DNA from: a virus
IMG/VR virus record: IMGVR_UViG_3300042540_000959
Coordinates: 1 to 38,575 of that record
Length of the DNA: 38,575 nucleotides
Direction: 5' to 3' (one strand)
Shown here piece after piece: positions 22,247-30,292 of this stretch (the first letter of the stretch is position 1; each line of letters starts with the position of its first letter). The notes below the pieces were generated by a model that had not been told where the DNA came from, did no database searches, and worked only from the letters and a program-made list of their open reading frames with translations. The position numbers and the translations under genes were made by a program.

Positions 22247-22753
22247 TCAGCCGCCCCATCCGCCGGCGGCAGGCTGTCCCCACTGCGGCGGTGCTGCTGC
22301 TGGCGGAGCAGCTGCCGGAGGCGCCGCAGGGTAGCCCGCTGGCGGCCCGGCAGGTTGCGGCGCTGCTGCTGGCGGATACCCAGCAGGCGCAGGCTGTTGG
22401 GCGGGCTGCCCATAGGCGGGCGTTTGGGATGGGGCTGCGGCAGGAGATCCCCACTGCCCGCCGCCCTGCTGCTGTGCCTTTTGCGCCAGGTACTGGGCCC
22501 GCTCGGAGGGGCTTTCGATCTGGCCGTTCAACACCGGAGCATTGTTCTCGCCGGTGCCGCGCCAGACGCTGAGGCGCAGCTTGAAGAACTGCTCCCCGGT
22601 CTGTTGGTTGGTCTCCAGCCCTTGGCCCTGCTGCATCGCCTGGGACAGCTCCCAGATCAGCTGGGCGGGAAGCTCGACAGCACCGTTCAGGATCGGGGCC
22701 TTGGGGTTCTGGGACGGCTGGGCGTTCCAGAGATTGACACGTGCGCTTTTCAT
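22247..22753 (-). CDS. Possible single-strand-binding or recombination accessory protein (168 aa)
   Basis: Residues 1-90 form a compact beta/alpha domain (KSARVNLWNAQPSQNPKAP, PVLNGQIESPSERAQYLAQ). A Pro/Ala/Gln/Gly-rich disordered tail follows and ends GGWGG. The tail recalls single-strand DNA-binding proteins, and the gene lies between ERF and the exonuclease, where phages often keep an SSB. The core shows no clear OB-fold motif, so this is inference. Confidence 0.5.
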   Translation of the reverse strand: MKSARVNLWNAQPSQNPKAPILNGAVELPAQLIWELSQAMQQGQGLETNQQTGEQFFKLRLSVWRGTGENNAPVLNGQIESPSERAQYLAQKAQQQGGGQWGSPAAAPSQTPAYGQPAQQPAPAGYPPAAAPQPAGPPAGYPAAPPAAAPPAAAPPQWGQPAAGGWGG

Positions 22754-23334
22754 CAGACGTAGGCGGAAGGGTCGGGTTGAGACTGTGAAGCAGGGGCGGC
22801 CCAGGGCTGCTGCTGGGGCGGTGCTGCCGGCAGCTGTGAGTAGGGAGGTGCGGGAGGTTCCCATGGGGCGGATGCTGCGGCAGGCGCCGCGTCATGCCCA
22901 GAATCCTCATCGGAGGCGCAGATGCCCAAGAGGAGCTGCAGGCCGACCCTAAAGCCGCTAGTGGACGCGGCCGAGATCGCACTGGAGCTGGTCAGGCTCA
23001 GCACCGGGAACTGAGACAGCCGCCAGCCGCCGCCGCTGTGCCGCAGCATGGTGGACACCACGAACCCACCTGGCACGATGCTGATGGTGTTGGCGATGAT
23101 CACCTGCTGCGCCATCAGGGCAGGGCGAACGGCCTCCAGCAGCCCTGGCAGGTTCAGGTAGGCGTGGCGCCGACCTTTGATGTCGGCTGCGTCGTTCGGA
23201 GCCAGGCTGCCGAACGCAGGGAAGGCGGCGGCTACGGCCGCATCGAGCGCGGCCAGTTGCTGGCCAGTGGGGCCGCAGTTGGGCGGCAGCAATTCATCAA
23301 TCGGGGCGGCATCCGCCCCGCGTGCTGTGGGCAT
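22753..23334 (-). CDS. erf: ERF-family single-strand annealing protein (193 aa)
   Basis: The core, residues about 45-148, carries the ERF pattern: GRRHAYLNLPGLLEAVRPAL, VSTMLRHSGGGWRLSQFPVL, and a last block ISAASTSGFRVGLQLLLGI with ASDEDSGHDA. The C-terminal 50 residues are a Pro/Gln/Ala-rich tail. ERF proteins anneal complementary single strands and circularise or recombine phage DNA. They pair with exonucleases such as the one at 21374. Stop and start overlap the next gene (TGATG). Confidence 0.75.
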   Translation of the reverse strand: MPTARGADAAPIDELLPPNCGPTGQQLAALDAAVAAAFPAFGSLAPNDAADIKGRRHAYLNLPGLLEAVRPALMAQQVIIANTISIVPGGFVVSTMLRHSGGGWRLSQFPVLSLTSSSAISAASTSGFRVGLQLLLGICASDEDSGHDAAPAAASAPWEPPAPPYSQLPAAPPQQQPWAAPASQSQPDPSAYV

Positions 23335-23388
23335 GGTCAGAATCGAGCGGTAGGACGGCCAGATTGGGCACGGCTCTGGCGGGCCGGG

Positions 23389-23544
23389 TCAGCTGCGGCG
23401 ATCAAGCTCAGCCTCCAGCAGCAACGCTGCCATGCTGTTCATTGATCGCCGGTCATCAGCTGCCGCCGCCCGTAAGCGGTCAAACAGTGGAACAGGCAGC
23501 CGCAGCGTAATGCTGCGCGCCTCAGTGGTTGCTGCTGGCATCAT
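23389..23544 (-). CDS. Arc-like ribbon-helix-helix protein (51 aa)
   Basis: ARSITLRLPVPLFDRLRAAA then DRRSMNSMAALLLEAELDR is a complete Arc/MetJ-type RHH (strand, helix, turn, helix). Two adjacent ATGs (23544, 23541) are possible starts. The first overlaps the upstream stop (ATGA). It sits inside the recombination operon ahead of ERF, with 54 bases between. Probably a transcription regulator. Confidence 0.65.
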   Translation of the reverse strand: MMPAATTEARSITLRLPVPLFDRLRAAAADDRRSMNSMAALLLEAELDRRS

Positions 23545-23738
23545 CGCGGGCGCAGTTGGGGGCATTGTAGGGCATCGGAAGAATCAACGCCAAGCAAGTC
23601 CAGCGCCTGCAACTCTCGATCGTCACAAGATCGCCTCGACTGCAGAATGTACTGCTTGAGAAATGCCCTCTTCCGACGCGAAAGAGGATCGCCGGATAGC
23701 AATTTGGAAATCAGCTCATCGGGTTTTACGTTGGCCAT
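23541..23738 (-). CDS. Small hypothetical protein (65 aa)
   Basis: MANVKPDELISKLLSGDPLS is followed by a basic helix RRKRAFLKQYILQSRR and an acidic end. Overlaps both neighbours (ATGA and TGATG). Helical and possibly DNA-binding, but no family is recognised. Confidence 0.5.
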   Translation of the reverse strand: MANVKPDELISKLLSGDPLSRRKRAFLKQYILQSRRSCDDRELQALDLLGVDSSDALQCPQLRPR

Positions 23739-24247
23739 CACCCCTTCAGGATGACGCTTTCCGCCTGCCCCAGCAGCCGCTCCGCCTGCTGGTAACGATC
23801 AGCTTCAGGGCGACGCTCACGGCGGGCCACCTGTTGCAATTCGGCGAGGGCGCGCTTAGCACCGGCCACCCTGGCGCAGGCCTGGCCAAAGGCGATCTCG
23901 AACATGTCCGGGGTGTTCACCACTTTCGTCATCGGCTCATACGCCGAATCCTTGGTGCTGACGTTGACGTACACCGGCTCAGGCTCTGGCTCGTCGTTGC
24001 GGATCACTTGGACGGTCTTGATCAGGCTCCGTGCCTGCTCGCGCCGGTACAACTCGGCGGCCACAGGATCATTCCACTCAAAAGCAGGATGCAAAGGCGC
24101 CTCGTCAGGCCTTGCCTCGTCTACTACGGTCTCAGCCTTCAGCGTGCCGTGCTCTTCATGGATCCGAGCAAGCTCTTTGCCGGCAGTTTCAGGCGTGATC
24201 GCCCGATCATTGAACCGGCGGAATGAATCACGAAAGGAATAAGTCAT
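23738..24247 (-). CDS. Conserved phage protein of unknown function (169 aa)
   Basis: VVDEARPDEAPLHPAFEWND then AAELYRREQARSLIKTV is a block found in many phage proteins near recombination genes. An acidic linker and a coiled-coil C-terminus follow (ACARVAGAKRALAELQQVAR). The family is widespread but has no known activity. First gene after the pentamer-repeat tract. Confidence 0.65.
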   Translation of the reverse strand: MTYSFRDSFRRFNDRAITPETAGKELARIHEEHGTLKAETVVDEARPDEAPLHPAFEWNDPVAAELYRREQARSLIKTVQVIRNDEPEPEPVYVNVSTKDSAYEPMTKVVNTPDMFEIAFGQACARVAGAKRALAELQQVARRERRPEADRYQQAERLLGQAESVILKG

Positions 24248-24281
24248 CAGAGGAAAAGTGTTAGTTGAAAGAGGGGTGATT

Positions 24282-24632
24282 GCTCACCCCCTGTTACCAC
24301 GTCGAGGCTTGCTGCAGCTCGCCCTGCCGGACTCCGACTTGCCTAGCCGGACCTGCCGGGCCCTGCCGTAGCTAGCCGCGACTCGCCTTGGGATGCCTGC
24401 CATGCCAAGCCCTGCCGGGCCGCTCCGATCCTGGGCCTGCGCGGCCAAGCCTGCCGATCCCGTCCCTGCCAGGCCGTGCCGTGCCCCGCCCCACCACGCC
24501 TCGCCAGGCCTGCCAGGCCTCGCCGGGCCGCTCCCCGCCTAACCTATCCACGCCATGCCTGCCTCGCCCATCCCTGCCGCAACCCGCCGCGCGGAGCCAC
24601 GCCTCGCCTGCCAATCCGTGCCTAATTCTCTC
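24282..24632 (-). repeat. Degenerate pentanucleotide (NGGCN) repeat tract
   Basis: No convincing gene lies here. On the minus strand the DNA is a long run of five-base units built on GGC (such as TGGCA, AGGCG, CGGCC, GGGAT), with the phase kept over many units and slips in places. On the plus strand it reads as GCC-rich words like GCCTGCC. Any ORF across it translates as a meaningless Arg/Gly/His/Trp-rich string. It separates the gene at 24635 from that at 24247 in one leftward operon. G+C is very high. Confidence 0.8.
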
Positions 24633-24634
24633 CA

Positions 24635-25264
24635 TCACACGATCTCAAACAGGCCGAAACCCAAACCAGCCGACTGCTTCGAGTCGGGCCGCCCTTCGCC
24701 AACGCCAACCTGCAAGCCAACGCGGGAGATCAGGTTCACGATGTCGTCAGCAGTCAGCATCCCGGCGTCGTAGCGGATCCGCAGCGCGGCGGACCACTCC
24801 CGATACATCGGGCGAACGCGCAGATCAACAACGCCGGTAGCGTTTCGCGTGGTGGCAACCCAAGGCTCTGCAGTGCCCTCAGTCAGCTTCACCAGTGGAG
24901 CGCCGTCCACCTTGTCGAAGCCGTCCTGCATCACCATGAAAGCGAGCTTGGCGTGGGTCATCTTGAATCCGCAAGCACGGCAGGCGCTGATAGCAGCGTT
25001 CCTGAATGCCGCAGCGTGGATGCCCTCCCATCCTTCGTCGCTGACGTGCTTGGCGTTTTCGTAGAGCGCGTCAAAGTCCTTTGCCTCGCGCACCTTCTTA
25101 GAGCTGGACGTGCTGCCGGCCTCTTGCTTTTGCCGCATCTGCTCCATAGCCTTGGCGCTGAATCGGTTGATCACCAAAGGCGCCGTGCCCTTGATGTTGA
25201 TCTGAAGGTGCCGGAAATCGGGCGGAGTGATGTTCACCGCCTTGGTCGCTGTAGTGGTAGCCAT
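24635..25264 (-). CDS. Conserved phage protein in the replication/recombination block (209 aa)
   Basis: Start MATTTATKAVN, chosen from the promoter at 25325. LQINIKGTAPLVINRFSAKA at the front, AAAFRNAAISACRACGFKMT in the middle and VGVGEGRPDSKQSAGLGFGL at the end are the strongest blocks. The glycine-rich close recalls RAMP-type nucleic-acid-binding proteins such as Cas7, and single-strand-binding is a reasonable guess. I do not recognise a named family. It lies between the helicase and the pentamer tract. Confidence 0.6.
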   Translation of the reverse strand: MATTTATKAVNITPPDFRHLQINIKGTAPLVINRFSAKAMEQMRQKQEAGSTSSSKKVREAKDFDALYENAKHVSDEGWEGIHAAAFRNAAISACRACGFKMTHAKLAFMVMQDGFDKVDGAPLVKLTEGTAEPWVATTRNATGVVDLRVRPMYREWSAALRIRYDAGMLTADDIVNLISRVGLQVGVGEGRPDSKQSAGLGFGLFEIV

Positions 25265-25324
25265 AGCCCGTATCGAGTGGGAATGCCGCCGATGGATGGC
25301 CCGGCTGGGCCCGGCGACCTCCAC

Positions 25325-25353
25325 ACAATACCCCACAATGGGGGCAACTGCAA
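25325..25353 (-). promoter_or_regulatory. Sigma-70-type promoter
   Basis: Minus strand: TTGCAG at 25353-25348, a 17-base spacer and TATTGT at 25330-25325. It lies between the helicase stop and the gene starting at 25264. A CCCACTCG leader motif is at 25281-25274. Confidence 0.65.
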
Positions 25354-25363
25354 CCACTCCCCA

Positions 25364-26836
25364 TCAGATCGCTCCACCCCACGACCGCTGCAGCCGCTTC
25401 GTCGCTGCCAGCCGTTGCGCAGGGCTCAGCAACATCCTCAGCATCATCTGCCCTTGGGCCCAGCCGGGCTGCAGCCCTAGCGCTGGCTCCAGCACCTTCA
25501 GGGTTTCGTCCTCCAGCACGTCAAGGTAGTTGAGCCAGCGGCGCAGGTCCGGGGCACGCTGCTCCACCTCCAAGCGGCACCGCTCGTTCAGCAGCCGCCG
25601 CGCGACCACAGGATGCGCCTGGGCCAGCAGGTCGGGGGTGATCTCCACCAGCTTGGCGCCGGTCTCCTGCACCTCCGTATCGATCGGTTCGCCCTCGGTG
25701 ACCTCGCCGGTGTCCGGGTCAATCACTGCCTCGCGCTTCTCGCGGGGCTCCTGCACCTCTGCCTTCAGTGTCCACGCGATCTCTGCGTCGGGTGGGGGGA
25801 GCATCTTCCATGTGGGCGTGTGGTCGATGATCAGCGCTTCGGATCCGTCGGGCTTGGGGCGCAGCACGCGACCGATTAGCTGCCTGTAGAGCCGCAATGA
25901 GGCCGTGGGCCTCAGTAGCTGCAGACACGTGGCGGATGGGGTATCGAGGCCTTCATCCACGACCTGGCAGGCGCACAGCACCGTGATGCGACCGGCCTTG
26001 AAGTCGCTGAAGATCTTGGCCCGTTCCGCCGCCGGGGTGGTCCCATCTACGGCGGCAGCCGTCACACCTTCGCTGCAGTACATGGCCGCGACCTCGTGGC
26101 AGTGATCCACCGAAACGCCGACGCTGATCGTTGACAACTCCTTCGGGTTGAAGCGGCGCCAATCGGAAACGATGCTGCCGTTGATCGCCACCACCCGCTT
26201 CTCAAGGTCACTGACCGCATAATCACCGCAGCGCTTCTTCAGTCCGTCAACGCTGACAGCGTGGGGCGCAGCAAACATCCGGTAGCGAGCCAGTGCGCCG
26301 GCCTCCATCAGCTCTGCTGGCTCAGGCCCCAGGATCAGGCGGTGAAACAGCCCTGAGTCGCCCAGTCCTTTGCCGTCTGGCCTGACCGGCGTAGCGGTGA
26401 GCCCCAACATTCGCCGGGGGCTGATCGCCTGGATCGTCTTGGTCCACGTGGTCGAGGGGCTGTGATGGCATTCATCCGCCAGCAGCGTGCAGCCATGCAG
26501 CTGCTCCAGCATCTTGAGCCGGCGGCACATTGTGGGCACCATTCCGACCACCACCTTTCTGTCCAGCCTCGGGCGGCTGCCGGCAGTGATCTGGGAGATC
26601 ACGACCTTCTGGCCAAGGTGGCGATGCAGGCTGGCAACGATCTGGCTGAGGATCTCGATTCGATGGCAGATGACTACCACCTGCTCACCACGCGCAAGCG
26701 CTCTACGGGCAAGCTCAGCGAGGATGACAGTCTTGCCCGATCCTGTGCTACTGACCAGGCACGGCACCTCGCCGTTCATCATCGCGGCCTCGCCCTGCTC
26801 GACCAGCTTGGTTTGATAGTCGCGGAGGGTGAACAT
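25364..26836 (-). CDS. SF2 DNA helicase, DEAD/DEAH type (490 aa)
   Basis: Start MFTLRDYQTKLVEQG includes the Q-like motif. SSTGSGKTVILAEL (Walker A, 29-42), LLADECHH (motif II, 118-125), GLTATPVRPDG (motif III, 145-155), VVDEGLDTPSA (motif V, about 292) and RQLIGRVLRPKPDG (motif VI, 318-331). The layout and the DECH box match the Ssl2/XPB-like and phage UvsW-like helicases, which act in recombination, fork repair and the switch from early to late replication. The stop of the GIY-YIG gene overlaps its ATG. Confidence 0.85.
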   Translation of the reverse strand: MFTLRDYQTKLVEQGEAAMMNGEVPCLVSSTGSGKTVILAELARRALARGEQVVVICHRIEILSQIVASLHRHLGQKVVISQITAGSRPRLDRKVVVGMVPTMCRRLKMLEQLHGCTLLADECHHSPSTTWTKTIQAISPRRMLGLTATPVRPDGKGLGDSGLFHRLILGPEPAELMEAGALARYRMFAAPHAVSVDGLKKRCGDYAVSDLEKRVVAINGSIVSDWRRFNPKELSTISVGVSVDHCHEVAAMYCSEGVTAAAVDGTTPAAERAKIFSDFKAGRITVLCACQVVDEGLDTPSATCLQLLRPTASLRLYRQLIGRVLRPKPDGSEALIIDHTPTWKMLPPPDAEIAWTLKAEVQEPREKREAVIDPDTGEVTEGEPIDTEVQETGAKLVEITPDLLAQAHPVVARRLLNERCRLEVEQRAPDLRRWLNYLDVLEDETLKVLEPALGLQPGWAQGQMMLRMLLSPAQRLAATKRLQRSWGGAI

Positions 26837-27474
26837 CAGGCGGCCTCCGATTTTTGCGCGCGTCTTCTTTCCCAAGCCGCAATCATGGATGCTCTGACTT
26901 TGGCTCGATGTTCGGGGTCTTTCCATTTTTCTCTCATTTTTTTGGCACGCTTTTCAATAGTCTCTTGGCTTTGTTTTACCCCAGAATGCACTGCTTTAAG
27001 TTTTGCTATGTGCTCAGGAGTTAGTTTCTTCCCTGTCTTGGTTGCGCTAATTTTTGCCTTTGCCTCTGGAGTGTGAAGCCGTCCTGTCGTGACCTCGCGG
27101 ATCCTTTGCCTTGCCGCCTCACTTCTCGGCTTCCCTATTTTAGCGGCGCTCATTTTTGCCTTGGATTCTTCGCTAAAAACGTTGCCACTTGTTCCATCTC
27201 CACCGTCCGTTAAATTGCAAAGAATGCCAGCGCCCAAATCTTTCCGACCGTAAACAGCGATTAGCAACTTTTCCCATGCAAAGGCATCCTCCTCTGTCAT
27301 CTGATCAAGTATCCTTAGATTTCTGTTTAGGTCTTTCGGCATATTGATGCGCCGAGACCCTTCCCACTGCCTGCGGCCGGTCCCCTTGCCCACGTAGTAG
27401 GGCGTACCATCGTGGCGCAGAAACAGGTACACGTAGAAGCGGTTGGCGGGCTTGGCTGCTGCGCTGGCTGCCAT
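26836..27474 (-). CDS. GIY-YIG homing-type endonuclease with NUMOD3 motifs (212 aa)
   Basis: FYVYLFLRHDGTPYYVGKGT (residues 13-32) is the GIY-YIG core with its Arg in the following GRRQWEG. NUMOD3-like repeats (SEESKAKMSAAKIGKPRSE, TPEAKAKISATKTGKKLTPE) run to about residue 180. The G+C is much lower than in the flanking genes. A free-standing mobile endonuclease, probably a recent insert directly in front of the helicase start. Its start codon lies inside an inverted repeat shared with the opposite RHH gene. Confidence 0.85.
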   Translation of the reverse strand: MAASAAAKPANRFYVYLFLRHDGTPYYVGKGTGRRQWEGSRRINMPKDLNRNLRILDQMTEEDAFAWEKLLIAVYGRKDLGAGILCNLTDGGDGTSGNVFSEESKAKMSAAKIGKPRSEAARQRIREVTTGRLHTPEAKAKISATKTGKKLTPEHIAKLKAVHSGVKQSQETIEKRAKKMREKWKDPEHRAKVRASMIAAWERRRAQKSEAA

Positions 27475-27511
27475 GTAGTATTCTGTAGAGACCTCCCCAA
27501 CCTACTACATG
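27472..27511. promoter_or_regulatory. Inverted-repeat operator candidate between divergent genes
   Basis: CATGTAGTA (27472-27480) and TACTACATG (27503-27511) are perfect inverted copies with 22 bases between. Each arm contains the start codon of one of the divergent genes (GIY-YIG on minus, RHH on plus). Inside are more GTAG/CTAC words. RHH dimers often bind this kind of tandem half-site. Confidence 0.6.
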
Positions 27512-27676
27512 CCTCAACCCTCTGCGCTGAGCGTCCCACTGAATGTCATGGTGCGGCCCTGCCACATCCAAGCCCTAGACCGGGTGGTGGCCGGCACCCC
27601 AGGCGTGGGCAACCGCTCCCAGGCCGTCCGCATGCTGATTGAGCAGGCAGACAAGGCCCTCGCCGCCAAGGCGTGA
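27509..27676 (+). CDS. Ribbon-helix-helix protein (55 aa)
   Basis: SALSVPLNVMVRPCHIQALD then VGNRSQAVRMLIEQADKAL follow the RHH pattern (strand, helix, turn, helix). It is three bases from the next ORF and so probably co-transcribed with the primase-helicase. Likely binds the inverted repeat that overlaps its own start codon. Confidence 0.65.
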   Translation: MPQPSALSVPLNVMVRPCHIQALDRVVAGTPGVGNRSQAVRMLIEQADKALAAKA

Positions 27677-27679
27677 ACC

Positions 27680-30217
27680 GTGCAGACACCTCAAGCCGCC
27701 GCTGCAGCAGGCCCCTATGGGCCCGATCGCTGGCGCCTGGAACGCCTGCCGATGCTCGCCAGTTTCGGGCCGTTGCTCCCTGGCGCGCCTGACAAACGGC
27801 CACTCGTTGGTGACGGCTGGGAGTCCCATGCCGGCGTGCCCGTGGCCGAGCTACAGACCACGGCGCCTGAATGCGTTTGCTGGCACATCGGCGCCGCCCC
27901 TGGCCACATCGCCATCGACATTGACGGGCCGAGGGCCGCAACGTTCTGCCAACAGCATGGCTGCGAGCCGTACACAGCCGACACCTGGCGCATCGTGCGC
28001 ACCGGCAACAGCGACCGGCTGAAGCTGGTCTACACCGTCACAGCTGAGCAGAAGGCCATCCTTGCCGCCGGCGGTAAGACCGTGAAGGTCGGCATTGGCG
28101 AAGGTGGGCCCGATGACAAGGGCGAGGAGTTTGCCGTCTTTGCCAAGCACGGCACTCAGGTGGTGGTGCTGGGCCAGCACTACACCAAGGAATCTCACTT
28201 CACCGACAACGACGATCAGTACGCCTGGGCTGGCCGGCCACCTGCCGATGCGCAGCCGCTGCCGGCTGAATGGTTCGCGCTGCTGCAGGGCGTCTTTTGC
28301 GGCGATCGACCACTGCGGCCGAAAACACGACGCTCAATCTCGCCTCAGTCCACACGCGGGCCGCGCAGCTACAGCAACGCATCCGGCACCTGGCGCAACA
28401 GCAGCCAGCGGCAACCGTGCCCGATGTGCGGCCGCAACCACTCCGGCGCCTGCAGCATCCATCAGGACGGCGATTCGGTCTGGTGTTGCCACGGCGAGAC
28501 GAAATCAGCCCCTGATTGCAGCAAAAAGGGCGAGACGGTCACCGGCCACGATGGCCGCACCTGGGGTTATGTCCGCACCGAGGATCACGACAGCTTCGGC
28601 GAGCGCTCGCTGTTCGTGATCGACAAGCCCAAGCCGAAGCCTGACCCGCCAACCCCACCCCTCAACGGCGAGCAGTTCATCCCGCCTGATGCGCCGGTGG
28701 AGCTGCCGCCGTGGCAGTTGGAGCCGGATGAGGAGGGCGATGACATCGAGCGCCAAGAGCTCGCGGTTGAAATCCGCAACTACCGCGACGTGGCCGCGGC
28801 CGCTGAGCTGGCATCGATCGATCTGGCATTTCCGCCTGGCCTGGCCAGCTTCATCAACACTTACGCCAAGGAGCAGACCCTCAAGCCCTGCGGTTTCCTG
28901 CTGCCGATCCTCTGCAGCGTGTGCTCTGTCATCGGCAATCGGGTCAGGGTGGCCATGACGCCCACCCACGCATGGAAGGAGGCCTGTGTGCTATGGGGTG
29001 CCAACATCGCTACCGCCAGCTCGGGCAAGTCGCCAACCTCCGGCCCGACCACCATGCAGGCGTTCAAGCCGTGGCAGGCGCAAGAACGCAAGCGGCACGC
29101 TGATGCCCTCTCGGACTGGAAGCATCGCCGGGCCCAGGCGGAGCGCGAAGCGAAGGCTGCGGCCTCTGAGTCAGGTGGCGCCGGTGGTGATCCCATCGCC
29201 CAGTTCCTGGCAGAGAACCCTCAACCCGAGCTGCGGCACCTGCTGGTCAGCGATGCCACCTTCGAGCGGATTGAGATGATCCTCAGCAACGGATCCAATC
29301 CAGGCCTACTGGCCGTGCACGATGAGCTCGCCGGGTGGTTCTCTCAGCTGTGCCGCGCACCGAACCGCAGCGATCGGGCGAAGTGGCTCAGCCTTTACCC
29401 CGGGGAGCAGATCATCACCGACCGGGTGGGGCGCGATTCGATCTTCGTGCCTAACCCTGCCGTCTCCCTGTTCGGCAGCTTGCAGCCGGCACGACTCGAA
29501 GGCCTGTGGAAAGCGGACGCTGAGGCCAACGAAGGCATGGCGGACGCCGATGGCCTGTGGAGCCGCTTCCTGATGTTCGACCTAGGCGAGTGGGCCTACG
29601 ACTATCAGGACTCGACCGTGCTGATCGCCCCCGCGATCACCAACCTCTACAAGCAGGTGGACGCGGCCGCATCAAAGCTGCCCATCGGTGAAGACGGCGA
29701 GCCGATCATCATCACCGTGGCCGAGGATGCTAAGGCCACGATGGTGCAGTGGGTCAGACAGGCGGAGTCGTTCAAGTTCGCTGCCAGCGACCCTTCCGAC
29801 CGGCAGTACTGGGGCAAACAGCGCGGCGCCACCCTCCGCATCGCCCTAGCCATCCACGCAATCAGGCAGGCCTCTGCAGGGCTGAGCCTGAACACCCCCA
29901 TCCCTGAAGACGTGATCCGCGCCGCGATCATTTTCACGGCCCTCTTCGCCCGTGAGCGGGACAAGGTGCTCGGCCCGGTGCGAACAGGCGCAGGTGGGGC
30001 GATCAAGAGGCTGCTCGACAAGGGCCGTGAGTGGCGCCGTGGCCATGGCAGCCGCCCTGTGCCTCAGGCGCAAATCAGAGCATGGTGCCTGCCGGCGCGG
30101 CGCACCCCTGCCGCTGAGGTGCGCACCTGGCTGCTGTCCGTCGTGGCCGAGACGCCCGACTGCGGGCAGGTGATCCGCAAGGGCAAGGCCGTGGAGTGGG
30201 TGCCACCTGGCGACTGA
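27680..30217 (+). CDS. Primase-polymerase/helicase replication protein (845 aa)
   Basis: GTG start three bases after the RHH gene. Residues 1-200 look like a bifunctional prim-pol (AEP) domain, with GHIAIDIDGP giving the D-x-D pair (D80, D82) and VKVGIGEGGPDDKGEEFAV. A zinc motif is at 247-270 (CPMC, GACSIH, VWCC). The C-terminal half is a DUF3987-type P-loop ATPase: ATASSGKS (Walker A, 444-451) and LLAVHDELAG (Walker B, 543-552), followed by ISFVPNP-like and SRFLMFDLGEW regions. Such proteins synthesise primers and unwind DNA. Next to it lies a repeat array suited to origin binding. Confidence 0.8.
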   Translation: MQTPQAAAAAGPYGPDRWRLERLPMLASFGPLLPGAPDKRPLVGDGWESHAGVPVAELQTTAPECVCWHIGAAPGHIAIDIDGPRAATFCQQHGCEPYTADTWRIVRTGNSDRLKLVYTVTAEQKAILAAGGKTVKVGIGEGGPDDKGEEFAVFAKHGTQVVVLGQHYTKESHFTDNDDQYAWAGRPPADAQPLPAEWFALLQGVFCGDRPLRPKTRRSISPQSTRGPRSYSNASGTWRNSSQRQPCPMCGRNHSGACSIHQDGDSVWCCHGETKSAPDCSKKGETVTGHDGRTWGYVRTEDHDSFGERSLFVIDKPKPKPDPPTPPLNGEQFIPPDAPVELPPWQLEPDEEGDDIERQELAVEIRNYRDVAAAAELASIDLAFPPGLASFINTYAKEQTLKPCGFLLPILCSVCSVIGNRVRVAMTPTHAWKEACVLWGANIATASSGKSPTSGPTTMQAFKPWQAQERKRHADALSDWKHRRAQAEREAKAAASESGGAGGDPIAQFLAENPQPELRHLLVSDATFERIEMILSNGSNPGLLAVHDELAGWFSQLCRAPNRSDRAKWLSLYPGEQIITDRVGRDSIFVPNPAVSLFGSLQPARLEGLWKADAEANEGMADADGLWSRFLMFDLGEWAYDYQDSTVLIAPAITNLYKQVDAAASKLPIGEDGEPIIITVAEDAKATMVQWVRQAESFKFAASDPSDRQYWGKQRGATLRIALAIHAIRQASAGLSLNTPIPEDVIRAAIIFTALFARERDKVLGPVRTGAGGAIKRLLDKGREWRRGHGSRPVPQAQIRAWCLPARRTPAAEVRTWLLSVVAETPDCGQVIRKGKAVEWVPPGD

Positions 30218-30251
30218 GCCGCACTGCTGCACCGTGGCCGCAAATCCCGGC

Positions 30252-30288
30252 CACCCTCATTTCAACTGAGGGTGTGAGCTGAGCTCAC
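30252..30288 (+). terminator. Tandem hairpins after the primase-helicase gene
   Basis: CACCCTCA/TGAGGGTG (30252-30259/30267-30274) has an eight-bp stem with a seven-base loop. A second hairpin, GTGAGC/GCTCAC (30274-30288), follows, and the bases after it are GCCCTTTT. Probable terminator. Confidence 0.5.
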
Positions 30289-30292
30289 GCCC

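Noticed and set aside
24372-24840. ORFs on both strands across the pentamer tract
   Set aside because: They translate to repetitive Arg/Gly/His/Trp or Pro/Ser strings produced by the repeat and have no domain.
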